From the NCBI GenBank assembly GCA_017556045.1, contig JAFZFF010000053.1, forward strand, positions 1-64,000: 64,000 bases of DNA. Reading direction: 5' to 3'. How positions within the stretch are numbered: the stretch's first letter is position 1; every line of letters begins with the position of its first letter. The notes beneath the pieces were generated by a model that was not told the origin of the DNA, made no database searches, and worked only from the letters and a program-made list of their open reading frames with translations. Source of the stretch: Bacteroidaceae bacterium. GTDB taxonomy: Bacteria > Bacteroidota > Bacteroidia > Bacteroidales > Bacteroidaceae. Shown here in pieces: positions 18,059 to 27,567 of the stretch. Position numbers and translations under genes: made by a program.

Positions 18059-18937
18059 TCAAGTCCACTCTATCAACTTCAGCAAATACTGTCCATACTG
18101 ATTCTTTATCATAGGCTGGGCGAGTTCGCGCATACGCTCCACAGTGATCCAACCTTGACGATAGGCGATACCTTCGAGGCAAGCGACCTTGAGACCTTGG
18201 CGTTTCTCGAGTACCTCAATATAGGTCGATGCTTCAGAGAGCGAGTCGTGCGTACCCGTGTCGAGCCACGCAAATCCACGTCCGAGCGTCTGCACCTTCA
18301 GTTCGCCATCGGCAAGGAACTGTTGATTTACTGTCGTAATCTCATATTCGCCACGTGCCGAGGGCTGTATGTTGGCAGCTACGTCCACCACCTTGTTCGG
18401 GTAGAAGTAGAGTCCTACCACAGCATAGTTGCTCTTGGGCTGAGCAGGTTTCTCCTCGATGCTGAGGCAGTTGCCCGCCTTATCAAACTCCGCCACGCCA
18501 TAGCGCTCCGGGTCATTCACCCAATAGCCAAATACCGTAGCCTTCTTCTCCTCCTCAGCTGTGCGCACCGCCTCCCTGAGCATTGCCGTGAAGCCAGCTC
18601 CATGGAAGATGTTATCACCGAGCACGAGACAGGCACAGTCACCACCGATAAAGTCCTTACCGATGGTAAAGGCTTGAGCCAGTCCATCGGGCGAAGGCTG
18701 CTCAGCATATTCAAAGTGCACGCCATAGTCAGAGCCATCACCCAGCAGACGTTTGAATCCTGGCAGGTCATGAGGAGTCGAGATGATCAGGATGTCACGT
18801 ATTCCCGCGAGCATCAACACACTGATGGGGTAATACACCATCGGCTTGTCATATATCGGCATCAACTGCTTACTGATACCTTTCGTAATAGGGTAAAGGC
18901 GTGTGCCTGAGCCACCTGCAAGAACGATTCCCTTCAT
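18059..18937 (-). CDS. rfbA: Glucose-1-phosphate thymidylyltransferase
   Basis: 292 residues, the family length. [20 protein letters not shown] is the nucleotide-binding loop and LGDNIFHG and [20 protein letters not shown] are further RmlA motifs. It makes dTDP-glucose from glucose-1-phosphate and dTTP. The next enzyme, rfbB, is 1.7 kb upstream, but rmlC and rmlD are not in the window, so the final dTDP-sugar cannot be named. The 200-bp gap upstream of the gene is filled with CGTTTAGA-type repeats. Confidence 0.96.
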   Translation of the reverse strand: MKGIVLAGGSGTRLYPITKGISKQLMPIYDKPMVYYPISVLMLAGIRDILIISTPHDLPGFKRLLGDGSDYGVHFEYAEQPSPDGLAQAFTIGKDFIGGDCACLVLGDNIFHGAGFTAMLREAVRTAEEEKKATVFGYWVNDPERYGVAEFDKAGNCLSIEEKPAQPKSNYAVVGLYFYPNKVVDVAANIQPSARGEYEITTVNQQFLADGELKVQTLGRGFAWLDTGTHDSLSEASTYIEVLEKRQGLKVACLEGIAYRQGWITVERMRELAQPMIKNQYGQYLLKLIEWT

Positions 18938-18949
18938 AGCTTTTTATTT

Positions 18950-19137
18950 TCGTTTAGACGTTTAGTTTGGTTTGTTTAAGCGTTTAGAATCGTTTAGACG
19001 TTTAGTACCCTCAACGAATCTCAACGATCACCTCGCGAAAATACACAGATTATCCGAAATAGCAAAGGGAAAGTAGAAAAAGTTCACTTCAACGCCTCAA
19101 CACCTAAACGTCTAAACGCCTAAACGAATAAACAAAA
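18950..19137. repeat. CGTTTAG-family repeats upstream of rfbA
   Basis: The gap between ugd and rfbA contains about seven copies of CGTTTAGA/CGTTTAGT on one side (18950-19010) and their reverse complement (CTAAACG, 19098-19130) on the other, so the two clusters face each other as an inverted pair. Apart from this I see no promoter box that stands out. Confidence 0.7.
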
Positions 19138-20511
19138 CTAGTCGCAACGGAAAATGTCACGAGTGTAAACTTTATCATTGACATCGTCGAGACACGTATC
19201 GTATCTGTTTGCAATGATCGCGTTAGACTTGAGCTTAAATTCCTCCAAATTATTAATCACCTTACTTCCAAAGAAGGTCGTACCATCCTCTAAAGTAGGT
19301 TCATAGATGATGACCTCTGCCCCCTTGGCCTTGATGCGCTTCATCACACCTTGGATAGAGCTCTGTCGGAAATTGTCAGAGTTTGACTTCATCGTCAAGC
19401 GATAGACACCGATTACAGGAGGAGTGAGCTGTGAGCGATGAGCGGTGAGCGGTGAGCCATATTCATTATTCTCCGAATAGCTGTACCAGCCCGCGAGTTT
19501 GAGCACCTGATCGGCGATGAAATCCTTACGGGTACGATTACTCTCCACGATGGCCGTCATCATGTTTTGGGGTACATCCTGATAGTTGGCCAGGAGCTGT
19601 TTGGTATCTTTAGGCAAGCAGTATCCCCCATAGCCAAATGAGGGGTTGTTATAGTGAGTACCGATACGGGGATCCAGTCCTACGCCATTGATGATGGCCT
19701 GCGTATCCAGTCCCTTCATCTCTGCGTAGGTGTCCAGCTCATTGAAATAGCTCACGCGCAGTGCCAGATAGGTATTGGCAAAGAGCTTCACCGCCTCTGC
19801 CTCAGTCAGTCCCATGAACAACAAAGGAATACCTTTGCTATTTGCTTGAGAGTTGAGGTTTGAGAGTTGAGAGTTAGCCTCCGGGGTGCTCTTGGCAAAT
19901 TGAGGGTTAAGAGTTGAGGGTTGAGAGTTATCGTTAACGTTATCGTTAGAATTACCGATTGCTCCTTGTACGAGGAGACTAGCGAAGGTGCGTGCTGCAT
20001 TTTCCAGACGTTCGTCCCCCTCTGGACGGCCTACTATGATACGGCTCGGGTAGAGGTTGTCGTATAGCGATTTGCTCTCGCGCAAAAACTCTGGCGAGAA
20101 CAAGATGTCATCGCACCCCGTCTTCTTACGTATCGCCTCGGTATATCCTACAGGGATGGTACTCTTGATAACCATTATAGCTTGCGAGCCACATCCGACG
20201 ACCTTATCAATTACATTCTCTACAGCAGAGGTGTCGAAGAAGTTCTTATGACTATCGTAGTTTGTAGGAGCCGCAATGATCACGAAGTCTGCATCTCTGT
20301 AGGCCGCCTCAGCATCGAGCGTCGCCACAAGGTTGAGACTTCTCTCCGCAAAGTACTTTTCTATATACTCATCTTGGATAGGAGATACCCTACGATTGAT
20401 CATATCGACCTTCTCCGGTACGATATCTACAGCCACCACCTCATTGTGTTGCGCTAATAGCGTGGCCATACTTAGACCAACATATCCTGTTCCTGCTACA
20501 GCTATTTTCAT
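19138..20511 (-). CDS. ugd: UDP-glucose 6-dehydrogenase with two repeat-derived insertions
   Basis: 457 residues. [18 protein letters not shown] is the NAD-binding loop, STIPVGYT and [14 protein letters not shown] are family motifs, and [11 protein letters not shown] holds the catalytic Cys298. It oxidises UDP-glucose to UDP-glucuronate. Compared with the usual Bacteroidetes protein of about 390-400 residues it carries extra residues at about 187-225 (rich in NSQ, ST, LN) and about 352-365. At DNA level these are heptamer and GATAACGTTAACG-type repeats that are otherwise intergenic. Both lie between conserved blocks (before [14 protein letters not shown] and before [12 protein letters not shown]), so the enzyme may still work. 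Confidence 0.93.
   Translation of the reverse strand: MKIAVAGTGYVGLSMATLLAQHNEVVAVDIVPEKVDMINRRVSPIQDEYIEKYFAERSLNLVATLDAEAAYRDADFVIIAAPTNYDSHKNFFDTSAVENVIDKVVGCGSQAIMVIKSTIPVGYTEAIRKKTGCDDILFSPEFLRESKSLYDNLYPSRIIVGRPEGDERLENAARTFASLLVQGAIGNSNDNVNDNSQPSTLNPQFAKSTPEANSQLSNLNSQANSKGIPLLFMGLTEAEAVKLFANTYLALRVSYFNELDTYAEMKGLDTQAIINGVGLDPRIGTHYNNPSFGYGGYCLPKDTKQLLANYQDVPQNMMTAIVESNRTRKDFIADQVLKLAGWYSYSENNEYGSPLTAHRSQLTPPVIGVYRLTMKSNSDNFRQSSIQGVMKRIKAKGAEVIIYEPTLEDGTTFFGSKVINNLEEFKLKSNAIIANRYDTCLDDVNDKVYTRDIFRCD
19417..19458. repeat. In-frame GTGAGCG heptamer insertion in ugd
   Basis: Four tandem plus-strand heptamers (GTGAGCG, ATGAGCG, GTGAGCG, GTGAGCC) encode the extra residues at about 352-365 ([14 protein letters not shown]) of UDP-glucose dehydrogenase. 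Confidence 0.7.
19837..19953. repeat. In-frame compound repeat insertion in ugd
   Basis: The stretch combines TTGAGAG-type heptamers (two clusters) with ATCGTTAACGTTATCGTTAG. On the coding strand it gives residues 187-225, dominated by N, S, Q, T and L, in a position where homologues are short. Confidence 0.8.
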
Positions 20512-20514
20512 ATC

Positions 20515-20669
20515 TTCGTTTATTTCGTTTAGGCGTTTAGTAGCGTTTAGACGTTTAGTTTGGTTCGTTTAGGCGTTTAGTATCGTTAACAACGGAGGTG
20601 TTAACGCATCAACCTCTCAACGATTTCAACGATTTTCAACGAATCAACGCATCAACGATTCTCAACGAT
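20515..20669. repeat. CGTTTAG/CAACGATT repeats between rfbB and ugd
   Basis: The 158-bp gap holds several CGTTTAG units (20526-20582) and then several CAACGATT/CAACGAAT units (20615-20668). No gene or clear promoter was seen. Confidence 0.65.
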
Positions 20670-21866
20670 TCACCTCCCATACATCTCAGAATAGTACTTC
20701 TCATACTCTCCTGAGGTGATATTATCCATCCACTCCTGGTTGTCGAGGTACCAACGTACCGTCTTCTCAATGCCCTCTTCAAACTGCAGTGATGGTTCCC
20801 AACCGAGTTCACGCTGCAGCTTAGTAGAGTCGATTGCATATCGAGCATCATGCCCGAGTCGATCGGTGACGTAGGTGATCAGATCGAGGCTGTGCCCCTC
20901 GGGGTTTCCGAGAATCTTATCCACAGTCTTTATCATCACCTTGATAAGGTCTATGTTTTTCCACTCATTGAAACCACCTATGTTATAGGTTTCTGCTATC
21001 TTTCCTTCATGGAAGATAAGGTCTATCGCGCGTGCATGGTCCTCTACGAAGAGCCAGTCTCGCACGTTTTCGCCTTTGCCATATACGGGAAGCGGCTTAC
21101 GATGGCGGATATTGTTAATGAACAGAGGTATCAGCTTCTCGGGAAACTGGTAGGGACCATAGTTGTTCGAGCAGTTGGTCACGATGGTAGGCATGCCATA
21201 GGTATCGTGATAGGCACGCACGAAATGGTCCGAGCTCGCCTTGCTCGCGCTATAAGGTGAGTGAGGATTATACTTCGTCGTCTCATAGAAGAAGTCATCA
21301 CCGTAGGCCTTATGTCCTTCCGAAGAAGCTACAGTTTGGAAAGGAGGTTCTATGCCTTCGGGATGGTTCATTGTGAGCGCACCATAGACCTCGTCGGTGG
21401 AGATGTGGTAGAATTTGCATTTTACCAGTTGAGAGCTGAGAGTTGAGAGTTGAGAGTCACTTCCCCCCATCCCATGATCAACATGCCAAGGAGTAGGCTG
21501 GCTCTCCCAATAGAGCTTGGCAGCCTGCAAGAGCGCGAGCGTACCCATCACATTGGTACGCGCAAAGGTGAAGGGATCCTTGATGGAGCGATCCACATGA
21601 CTCTCTGCAGCGAGGTGGATGATACCATCGACCTTCTCATCCTGCATCAGCTGGTAGAAGGCTTCAAAGTCGCAAATATCCATCTTAACGAACTTATAGT
21701 TGGGCTTATCCTCCACATCCTTCAGATTGGCCAAGTTACCCGCATAGGTCAACTTATCCGAGTTGATGATATTATATTCAGGATATTTATTCACGAAAAG
21801 TCGTACCACATGGCTACCAATAAATCCCGCGCCACCAGTAATCACTATATTTCTTTTCATATTCAT
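20670..21866 (-). CDS. rfbB: dTDP-glucose 4,6-dehydratase with repeat-derived insertion
   Basis: 398 residues. TGGAGFIGSHV (10-20) is the NAD loop, ISTDEVYGA and YSASKASSDH carry the catalytic TDE and YxxxK residues. It converts dTDP-glucose to dTDP-4-keto-6-deoxyglucose. About 28 residues around 123-150 (containing SDSQLSTLSSQL) do not fit the family, which has a short loop before FYHISTDEVYG; their DNA (21426-21458) is the TTGAGAG heptamer repeat. The start chosen has MKRNIVITGG, two codons after a first ATG. The Mfa2-like lipoprotein gene upstream ends 47 bp away. Confidence 0.94.
   Translation of the reverse strand: MNMKRNIVITGGAGFIGSHVVRLFVNKYPEYNIINSDKLTYAGNLANLKDVEDKPNYKFVKMDICDFEAFYQLMQDEKVDGIIHLAAESHVDRSIKDPFTFARTNVMGTLALLQAAKLYWESQPTPWHVDHGMGGSDSQLSTLSSQLVKCKFYHISTDEVYGALTMNHPEGIEPPFQTVASSEGHKAYGDDFFYETTKYNPHSPYSASKASSDHFVRAYHDTYGMPTIVTNCSNNYGPYQFPEKLIPLFINNIRHRKPLPVYGKGENVRDWLFVEDHARAIDLIFHEGKIAETYNIGGFNEWKNIDLIKVMIKTVDKILGNPEGHSLDLITYVTDRLGHDARYAIDSTKLQRELGWEPSLQFEEGIEKTVRWYLDNQEWMDNITSGEYEKYYSEMYGR
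21426..21458. repeat. In-frame TTGAGAG heptamer insertion in rfbB
   Basis: Plus-strand GTTGAGAGCTGAGAGTTGAG and the next heptamer encode SDSQLSTLSSQ on the coding strand, inside a loop next to the catalytic segment. Confidence 0.75.
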
Positions 21867-21913
21867 CTGTTTTCGCTTAGAATCGTTATAAGTTCAGGCT
21901 TATTGCTCAATGC

Positions 21914-23260
21914 TCACGATTTCTTCACTACACATACCTTCTTGACGAGACGAAGGTGATAACTTCCAGAAGAAGTCACCGCTTTCGCGGCAGCATCATC
22001 ACCCATCTTTAAGTAATTTGCGCCTGCGTCGCACAAGTATTTTTCACCGTTACACACCCTATCGCCATTATTATCAGTTAATGTTTTATTTGTTCGATCA
22101 ATCTGCCCTGACATGCTTAATGAAGGAATAACACCTGACAATTCAGCAGCTGTAGGCACCTGCCAATCAGCCAGCCCATTCTCGCTATAGTTTGAATTAG
22201 CTTGCGATATCACCGAGGAAATCCCTGAGTATTCAGTAGTCCACTCATCCAAGCTCAACAGCAGCAATTCAGCTGTATTATTCTCTTTGTTTTCCACTGC
22301 TGCTACAAAGTGTCCTTCCCAGATTGATTTAGCCACAGGTATCTCTGTCACGCTATAGTTTCCATCACCATTGCCCCCTGGGACTGTACCTCCACCTCCT
22401 TCACCATTGTTAGGGTTATTACCAGCACCCTGTCCGAAGGTAAAGGCAATATCTACGGGATCATTCCACCCTGCCGCAGTCACAATACCAGACAAGCTAA
22501 AACCCTCCTTAAAGCTACCTACCAATCTGTAGGGAGTAGCCGCACACAGATTGGCCTCATGCGTATATCCATAGGTCGTAGACATGCCACTCTCGTCTGT
22601 CATACAAATGCTCAGTGTAAGCTTCGTACTACTACCAGGTAACGTATAGGCTGAAGCCTTCCAATTTCCATCTTCAGCATCCTTGTTCAAGATCATTCTT
22701 ACAGCATTGGCATCCCTTGGTTCTCCATAGAACGTCAAGTCTGTATATAGAGATGAGAATGATACACTTACCGCAGCTATATCAGAGGGCATATCCTGTA
22801 ACGAGATATCTACTGAAGCGACCTGAATGGTCATCTCGATTCTTGCCTCTTGATCCTGCTCCACCACAGATATATCGGCGCTACCCATCAGCACTGGCGA
22901 TGAGATTAAGCCACTTTCGGGAATGCCTATACATTTGTTACCCGCAAGTGCAGCCACATCAGTAAGCCCCTCAGTACCTGCCATAGCCACTAAATGGTAA
23001 TCCCCTACAGCAAGTTCCATATTTAGGTCGTCTCCTTCATTCTCAGCCACCACACTCTGTGCCAACTTTCCTGTGTTAGAATAAAATGCATATAGCGTCA
23101 CTGGATAATCCATTTCCACGGTAGAGCGAGTGATTACCGACACCACTCCCTTTTGGCCATTTACAACTCCTGTAGTCTCATCATATTGGTCACGACATGA
23201 AACTACACACATTGAAAGCATCAGCACTGCCAATGCAATGAACAAACCATTTCTTTTCAT
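21914..23260 (-). CDS. Mfa2/FimB-like lipoprotein
   Basis: 448 residues from the ATG at 23258-23260, chosen because it opens a clear lipoprotein signal (MKRNGLFIALAVLMLSMCVVSC); 43 further upstream codons in frame look like leader DNA. The mature part begins CRDQYDETTG and has DYPVTLYAFYSNTGKLAQSV and LAVGDYHLVAMAG, patterns of the FimB/Mfa2 fimbrial anchor family. A glycine-asparagine linker (GAGNNPNNGEGGGG) leads to a C-terminal region with WEGHFVAAVE and DWQVPTAAEL resembling DUF1566-type domains. It may be a surface adhesin or fimbrial tip component. It has its own promoter and sits between sugar-nucleotide genes and the polysaccharide locus terminator. Confidence 0.75.
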   Translation of the reverse strand: MKRNGLFIALAVLMLSMCVVSCRDQYDETTGVVNGQKGVVSVITRSTVEMDYPVTLYAFYSNTGKLAQSVVAENEGDDLNMELAVGDYHLVAMAGTEGLTDVAALAGNKCIGIPESGLISSPVLMGSADISVVEQDQEARIEMTIQVASVDISLQDMPSDIAAVSVSFSSLYTDLTFYGEPRDANAVRMILNKDAEDGNWKASAYTLPGSSTKLTLSICMTDESGMSTTYGYTHEANLCAATPYRLVGSFKEGFSLSGIVTAAGWNDPVDIAFTFGQGAGNNPNNGEGGGGTVPGGNGDGNYSVTEIPVAKSIWEGHFVAAVENKENNTAELLLLSLDEWTTEYSGISSVISQANSNYSENGLADWQVPTAAELSGVIPSLSMSGQIDRTNKTLTDNNGDRVCNGEKYLCDAGANYLKMGDDAAAKAVTSSGSYHLRLVKKVCVVKKS

Positions 23261-23313
23261 ATGTTTTTCATTTAATTTAATATCCTTCAAGACGAATAAT
23301 ACATTTCGTTTCA

Positions 23314-23321
23314 CAAATATA
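23314..23321 (-). promoter_or_regulatory. -7 box of the Mfa2-like lipoprotein promoter
   Basis: On the minus strand TATATTTG matches TAnnTTTG about 55 nt upstream of the lipoprotein ATG. The -33 element is imperfect. Its position directly downstream of the polysaccharide locus terminator supports an independent start. Confidence 0.5.
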
Positions 23322-23378
23322 CACCATTTTATCTGAACCCTCGAAATAATATCTATAAATTTGCACAAACAACATAAA

Positions 23379-23412
23379 AAAACTTCCATGCCTTGTCGGG
23401 CATGGAAGTTTT
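23379..23412 (-). terminator. Terminator of the polysaccharide locus
   Basis: AAAACTTCCATGCC (23379-23392) and GGCATGGAAGTTTT (23399-23412) form a perfect 14-bp stem with a 6-nt loop, followed on the minus strand by a run of Ts. It lies 80 bp after the last gene of the 33-kb polysaccharide cluster and ends that transcription unit. Confidence 0.92.
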
Positions 23413-23492
23413 GTCATTAAACAGTCCAATATATAGACTAAGTGTTAGTATTAATAATCAAGAACTAAATACCTACTACCTATAAAACTTTT

Positions 23493-24599
23493 TTACAATT
23501 TGACATTCTTAACAAACATACCCATAGTTCTCTTCACTAAAAGCCATACTGCGCTTTGCTGATATATCCGATGAAACTTCCACATTGATTTGAAATAATT
23601 CGATGCAAGAGCCAATCGGAAACGCAACCCTTTGTATCCTTTTCTATACAAACTATCCCCTTCAAATATATCTTTCAGCATACGGGCAGACAAACTTATG
23701 ATTTCCTCATTTTGGTTCACAGGAAAAGCATGAATTTGTAGTCCTAAATAATGTACGCATATATAGTTCAGGCACTGTACAAACCTTGTATAATGCATAC
23801 GTTCACACCACTGCCAAAAGTTATTCCAATCCACATTATCCTGCTCTGTCTTAAGAAAAAGAGCCCAATCCAAAACATTGCGCACCCTAATACACTCGTA
23901 TAAAAAGTGACTCATCGCATGAGCAGTCAAGAACAGCGCGTTAAAGTCTGCCGTTGGGCAATACATAAACGTTTCACCAATAGTCGAAAGTCCCTGCTTA
24001 GACTCAATCAATTTCCTCAGCTCACGCTCCAATGCTTTAGTACGTTTTCCATCCTTAATCGGCAAAGAGAACTGATGATTCTCCACTTCCAAACCTCTAT
24101 AAGTAATATGAGAATGTTTATAATGCCCACGATCTACAAAGAAGCCTTCCTGTTCTGCCACATTGTTTCCCTCTTCATAACATCCATCCCATACTATTCC
24201 ATTCTCAGTGTCCTTATAGAAATAACAATCCAGATCGCCATATTCCCTATGATACGGATTAGGATAGTAGTGACTTACTGCCACACCTTTCAGAACTAAT
24301 GTATTCAGTCCATGTTCATGCATCAATCGAGCAAATTCAGCACACCGCTTATAAGTATCTACCGCTCGTTTTTCTATAGACAGCGTATTTGCAACCCATC
24401 TTAAAACAAGCTCTTTAGGAGGAAGTACTTTTTTATCCGATGACTGTATTTTATCAAATATCACCGCAGTCAAGCCTTGCTGTTTAGCAATCTGATATAG
24501 TACACTCCAATCTGAAGCAGACATTCCGCTAAAGTCTTCCGCTTTCAGATTATCATCACATATGACACTTCTTATGATATTAAAGAGTATTGTATGCAT
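23493..24599 (-). CDS. NTP_transf_5-type nucleotidyltransferase-like protein
   Basis: 368 residues. LVLKGVAVSHYYPNPYHREYGDLDCY is the family core, with a nucleotidyltransferase-like GDxD pair; the rest is helical. Proteins of this kind (uncharacterised nucleotidyltransferase, PF14907) are common in Bacteroidetes capsule and exopolysaccharide loci, but their substrate is unknown. It is the last gene of the polysaccharide transcription unit. Confidence 0.78.
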   Translation of the reverse strand: MHTILFNIIRSVICDDNLKAEDFSGMSASDWSVLYQIAKQQGLTAVIFDKIQSSDKKVLPPKELVLRWVANTLSIEKRAVDTYKRCAEFARLMHEHGLNTLVLKGVAVSHYYPNPYHREYGDLDCYFYKDTENGIVWDGCYEEGNNVAEQEGFFVDRGHYKHSHITYRGLEVENHQFSLPIKDGKRTKALERELRKLIESKQGLSTIGETFMYCPTADFNALFLTAHAMSHFLYECIRVRNVLDWALFLKTEQDNVDWNNFWQWCERMHYTRFVQCLNYICVHYLGLQIHAFPVNQNEEIISLSARMLKDIFEGDSLYRKGYKGLRFRLALASNYFKSMWKFHRIYQQSAVWLLVKRTMGMFVKNVKL

Positions 24600-24652
24600 A
24601 TCTATTGCCTAGTATTTCGTTGGCAGTCCTTTATCTAATTAAGAATTCGCGA

Positions 24653-25882
24653 TTATTTTTCGAATGATTTTATCACATCCACATACTTCTGTGTGCCCAC
24701 AGCACGTGTCAAGTTTTTGAGGATAAACTCACGTCCGTTGCGTCCCAATTGTTCGCATCGTGCACGGTCGTTGTATAGGTCTAGGATAGCCTGTTTGAAA
24801 GCTTCCTTGTCGCCCGCCTTAGTAAATATGCCACATTGGTTCCCTGCAACGATGGTCTTCAGCTCGTTCTCGTCAAAGTTGGCAAGTACGGGTCGCGAAG
24901 CCGAGAGTATACTCCATGTCTTGCTGGGCACCGAGTTCTCTCCCACCCCGGGCTTTGAGATTACCAAGCCTGCATCGCCGAGGCTGAATACGTGGCTGAT
25001 ATCCTCATAGGGTTGGAAGGGTAAGAGCGTCACATTACCGATGTTTTGTTCAGCAATGATTTCCTGCACACGTTTCTTGTATGCACCTTCACCGATAAGC
25101 ACAAATTGGATATCAGTACTCATTTCCAGCTCCTTTGCCACCTCGAGCAGCAGATCCATGTTCTGAGTCAGACCGATGTTACCACTGTAGGTGATGTAGA
25201 ATTTGCTGCGATCCAGTCCATACGCATCGAAGAGCTTGTTTTCTTCGCGCGGCACATGCTTCACCGCCTCCTCATCTACCCAGTTGTATACTACCACGAT
25301 TTTCTCCTCGGGCACCCCCTTCGCCATGATATTGCGTTTGAAGTCCTCTGAGATTACGATAATCTTGTCGGCATTGCGATAGGTGAAGTCCTCTATCACT
25401 CGGCCTATCTTCCACAGCAATCCTCCCTTCTTGGCCAGTCCTGTACCAGCCAATGAGTCGGGGAATATGTCCTGCAGGTTATAGACGAAGGGTACCTTCT
25501 TTATCTTCTTCAACAACCCGCCCAACACACCTTGTATCGGTGGAGTACTGGCTAGATAGATAAGGTCAATATCCTTGGTGCGGAGTCCCTTCCAGAACTG
25601 TGCACACCAACAAAGCATGTAGCGCAAGGCACGAAGGATAGGATTCTTTCCCTCCCCATACATGGAAAAGCGATGAATATCCAACTTACCATCATGCCAA
25701 TGCTCAAGTTTACGTTTCTTATACTCCTCCCTCACCTCTTTTGAGATTCCGCGAGTAGGCATTGGAGCGTAGAGTTCCAAATCACAACCAGCCTCACACA
25801 TTGCTTGGCGTATATTATCACCAAGATATGAACTTGCGGCCTGTTCTGGATAGAAATATGCGGGTAGTAACAAGATTTTCAT
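24653..25882 (-). CDS. Glycosyltransferase family 4, WbuB-like
   Basis: 409 residues. The N-terminal MKILLLPAYFYPEQAASSYL and PTRGISKEVREEYKKRK match the WbuB-type fucosamine/hexosamine transferases; the C-terminal GT-B half has ITYSGNIGLTQNMDLLLEVA and PSKTWSILSASRPVLA in place of the usual EGxP/E motif. It is probably the transferase that adds the second sugar to the lipid-linked first one (inference from similar loci, where it sits near the initiating transferase and a serine-acetyltransferase-like gene). Confidence 0.88.
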   Translation of the reverse strand: MKILLLPAYFYPEQAASSYLGDNIRQAMCEAGCDLELYAPMPTRGISKEVREEYKKRKLEHWHDGKLDIHRFSMYGEGKNPILRALRYMLCWCAQFWKGLRTKDIDLIYLASTPPIQGVLGGLLKKIKKVPFVYNLQDIFPDSLAGTGLAKKGGLLWKIGRVIEDFTYRNADKIIVISEDFKRNIMAKGVPEEKIVVVYNWVDEEAVKHVPREENKLFDAYGLDRSKFYITYSGNIGLTQNMDLLLEVAKELEMSTDIQFVLIGEGAYKKRVQEIIAEQNIGNVTLLPFQPYEDISHVFSLGDAGLVISKPGVGENSVPSKTWSILSASRPVLANFDENELKTIVAGNQCGIFTKAGDKEAFKQAILDLYNDRARCEQLGRNGREFILKNLTRAVGTQKYVDVIKSFEK

Positions 25883-25917
25883 TTCTTACCATTAAATTAA
25901 TAAATTACACATTTAAC

Positions 25918-26423
25918 CTAATTGTTGTTTGCAACCCATGTATTATTTAATTTTTCTTCCTTTACTATATTCACAGTACCTTTTGTGACAGCTACACTAT
26001 TAGAAGGAACATCCTTTACAACAATACAATTCGCCCCTATTCGAGCGCTATCACCAACAGCCACTTTACCTATAATTTTAGCGCCACAACCAATATACAC
26101 ATTATCACCAATGGTAGGTGCGCCATTTTTGCCACCTAAAGTCATATTAGAACCAATAGTTACTTGATGGTATATTACAACATCCTTTCCGATATGTGCA
26201 GAATTTGATATAAAAATTCCATACAACCCATGAGGTAATACCGGATTTGCTTCAATAGTAGCACCCAAACCTATCCAAGCTCCAAAATGCTCTAAATAGC
26301 CATAGTATAGTTGAGATAATATTTTGTATTTTTTCTTCGTAGTTCCCAAACATCTTTATAAAAAAGTTCTACTATAAATACAGCAGAGAATCGTATACAC
26401 AAAGACAGAAAACGTTTTAACAT
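25918..26423 (-). pseudogene. Serine O-acetyltransferase-like gene with homopolymer frameshift
   Basis: The intact frame (25918-26349, TTG start) gives 143 residues of a hexapeptide acetyltransferase: YGYLEHFGAWIGLGATIE, LPHGLYGIFISNSAHIG, YHQVTIGSNMTLGG and IGANCIVVKDVP. The expected N-terminus lies in another frame: an ATG at 26421-26423 starts MLKRFLSLCIRFSAVFIVEL then FYKDVWELRRK. The two parts join if one A is added to the run of six A (26329-26334), restoring WELRRKKYKILSQLYYGYLEHF. So the gene has lost one base in a homopolymer, or uses slippage, or the base call is wrong. The catalytic hexapeptide part is complete. The product would O-acetylate a serine-like or sugar hydroxyl. Confidence 0.75.
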
Positions 26424-26453
26424 AAATATCTTTACTATACAAACTTACAGACA

Positions 26454-27545
26454 CTACATCCAAGACCAATTAGTCAAGATAGATTGAACTGATGGTTTAT
26501 GGTTATTTACATATTCAATAACTTCATCTGTTCTGTCTCCATATAGAGGCGCCTCCACTGCCAATTGCTCAAAATGGATACCAGCACCATACAAATTCAC
26601 CTCAATCATCACTGGTTCATCATTTTCATCCAAAGCGATATCCCAACCTACAAATCCACAGTGCGGCAAACACTTTTTATGGTTTTCCTCCACAAACAAC
26701 AACATCTTGTCTATTGCATCAATACTAAAGCCTTCAAACACAACACCTGTATCCGTTTGGGTATGGATGCCATAATGAGAGTCATATGCTTTTTTCATAA
26801 ATTTGCCGTCCATTTGCACACCAACCATTACATTTCCCGCAGCTACATTGTCAAGATATGAATCTCCCATACCTACTCTGCAGGTAACAGAACAAACAGA
26901 AAATTTCCCATTTAGGAAAAGAGTAGAGATTCTAAAAGTATTCAGAGAATTTTTACTTAGTTTTGACATCTGTGCTGATTGTTTTACCAATCGTTGTACT
27001 ATAAAGTTTCCTTTATATGCAGTTACGTATTCCTCAACACTTTCTTTATCAACACTTTCCGTTGCTAAAATCTTTACACCAGACCCACAACCAGAAAAAG
27101 AAGTTGGTTTGATGATACATTTATCTACAGTTTTTTAAAGATTCAAAGCTTCTGTAGCTGAAACAATGTTCATCTCAGCATCAAACAATACTCCATTAAT
27201 ACATACCACTAAAGTTTGGGGAAGATTCATTCCTTTATATAAGATGGGATATAGACCTTTATGTTCCAATGCCAGGATATGCGCTGGAGGATTAAGTGAT
27301 TTTATGACATACGGAATCTGCACATCATCGGGGACATAACGTGAATCAAAACCCACCAAGTGCTTAAAGACTCTGTAATCTTCCCAATATGGCTTTAACC
27401 CTAATTTTCCAAAAGTATTCTTAACCCAACTTTTTTCTTCAGAATTTAGGGGAGGAAGGACATCTAAAGCCCTTATGCTCTGCCTACTACTAAGAGACTT
27501 ACGTTTCTTATATGTTATAAAATTACAAATAGTTTTTAATATCAT
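26454..27545 (-). pseudogene. Sugar-transfer-associated ATP-grasp gene interrupted by in-frame stop
   Basis: Two blocks in the same frame are separated only by a TAA at 27135-27137. The first (27545-27138) reads MILKTICNFITYKKRK to EALNL; after the stop the frame continues KTVDKCIIKPTSFSGCGSGV, an ATP-grasp nucleotide-binding segment, and on through VGWDIALDENDEPVMIEVN, the metal-binding end of the fold. Together they make a protein of about 363 residues of the sugar-transfer-associated ATP-grasp type (ATPgrasp_ST), which is common in capsule loci. The stop is directly followed by a run of As. Either a nonsense mutation has killed the gene, or the stop is read through; a later internal ATG (26990) would give a protein without the ATP site. 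Confidence 0.82.
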
Positions 27546-27567
27546 AATATTACCCTTTAAACATTAA

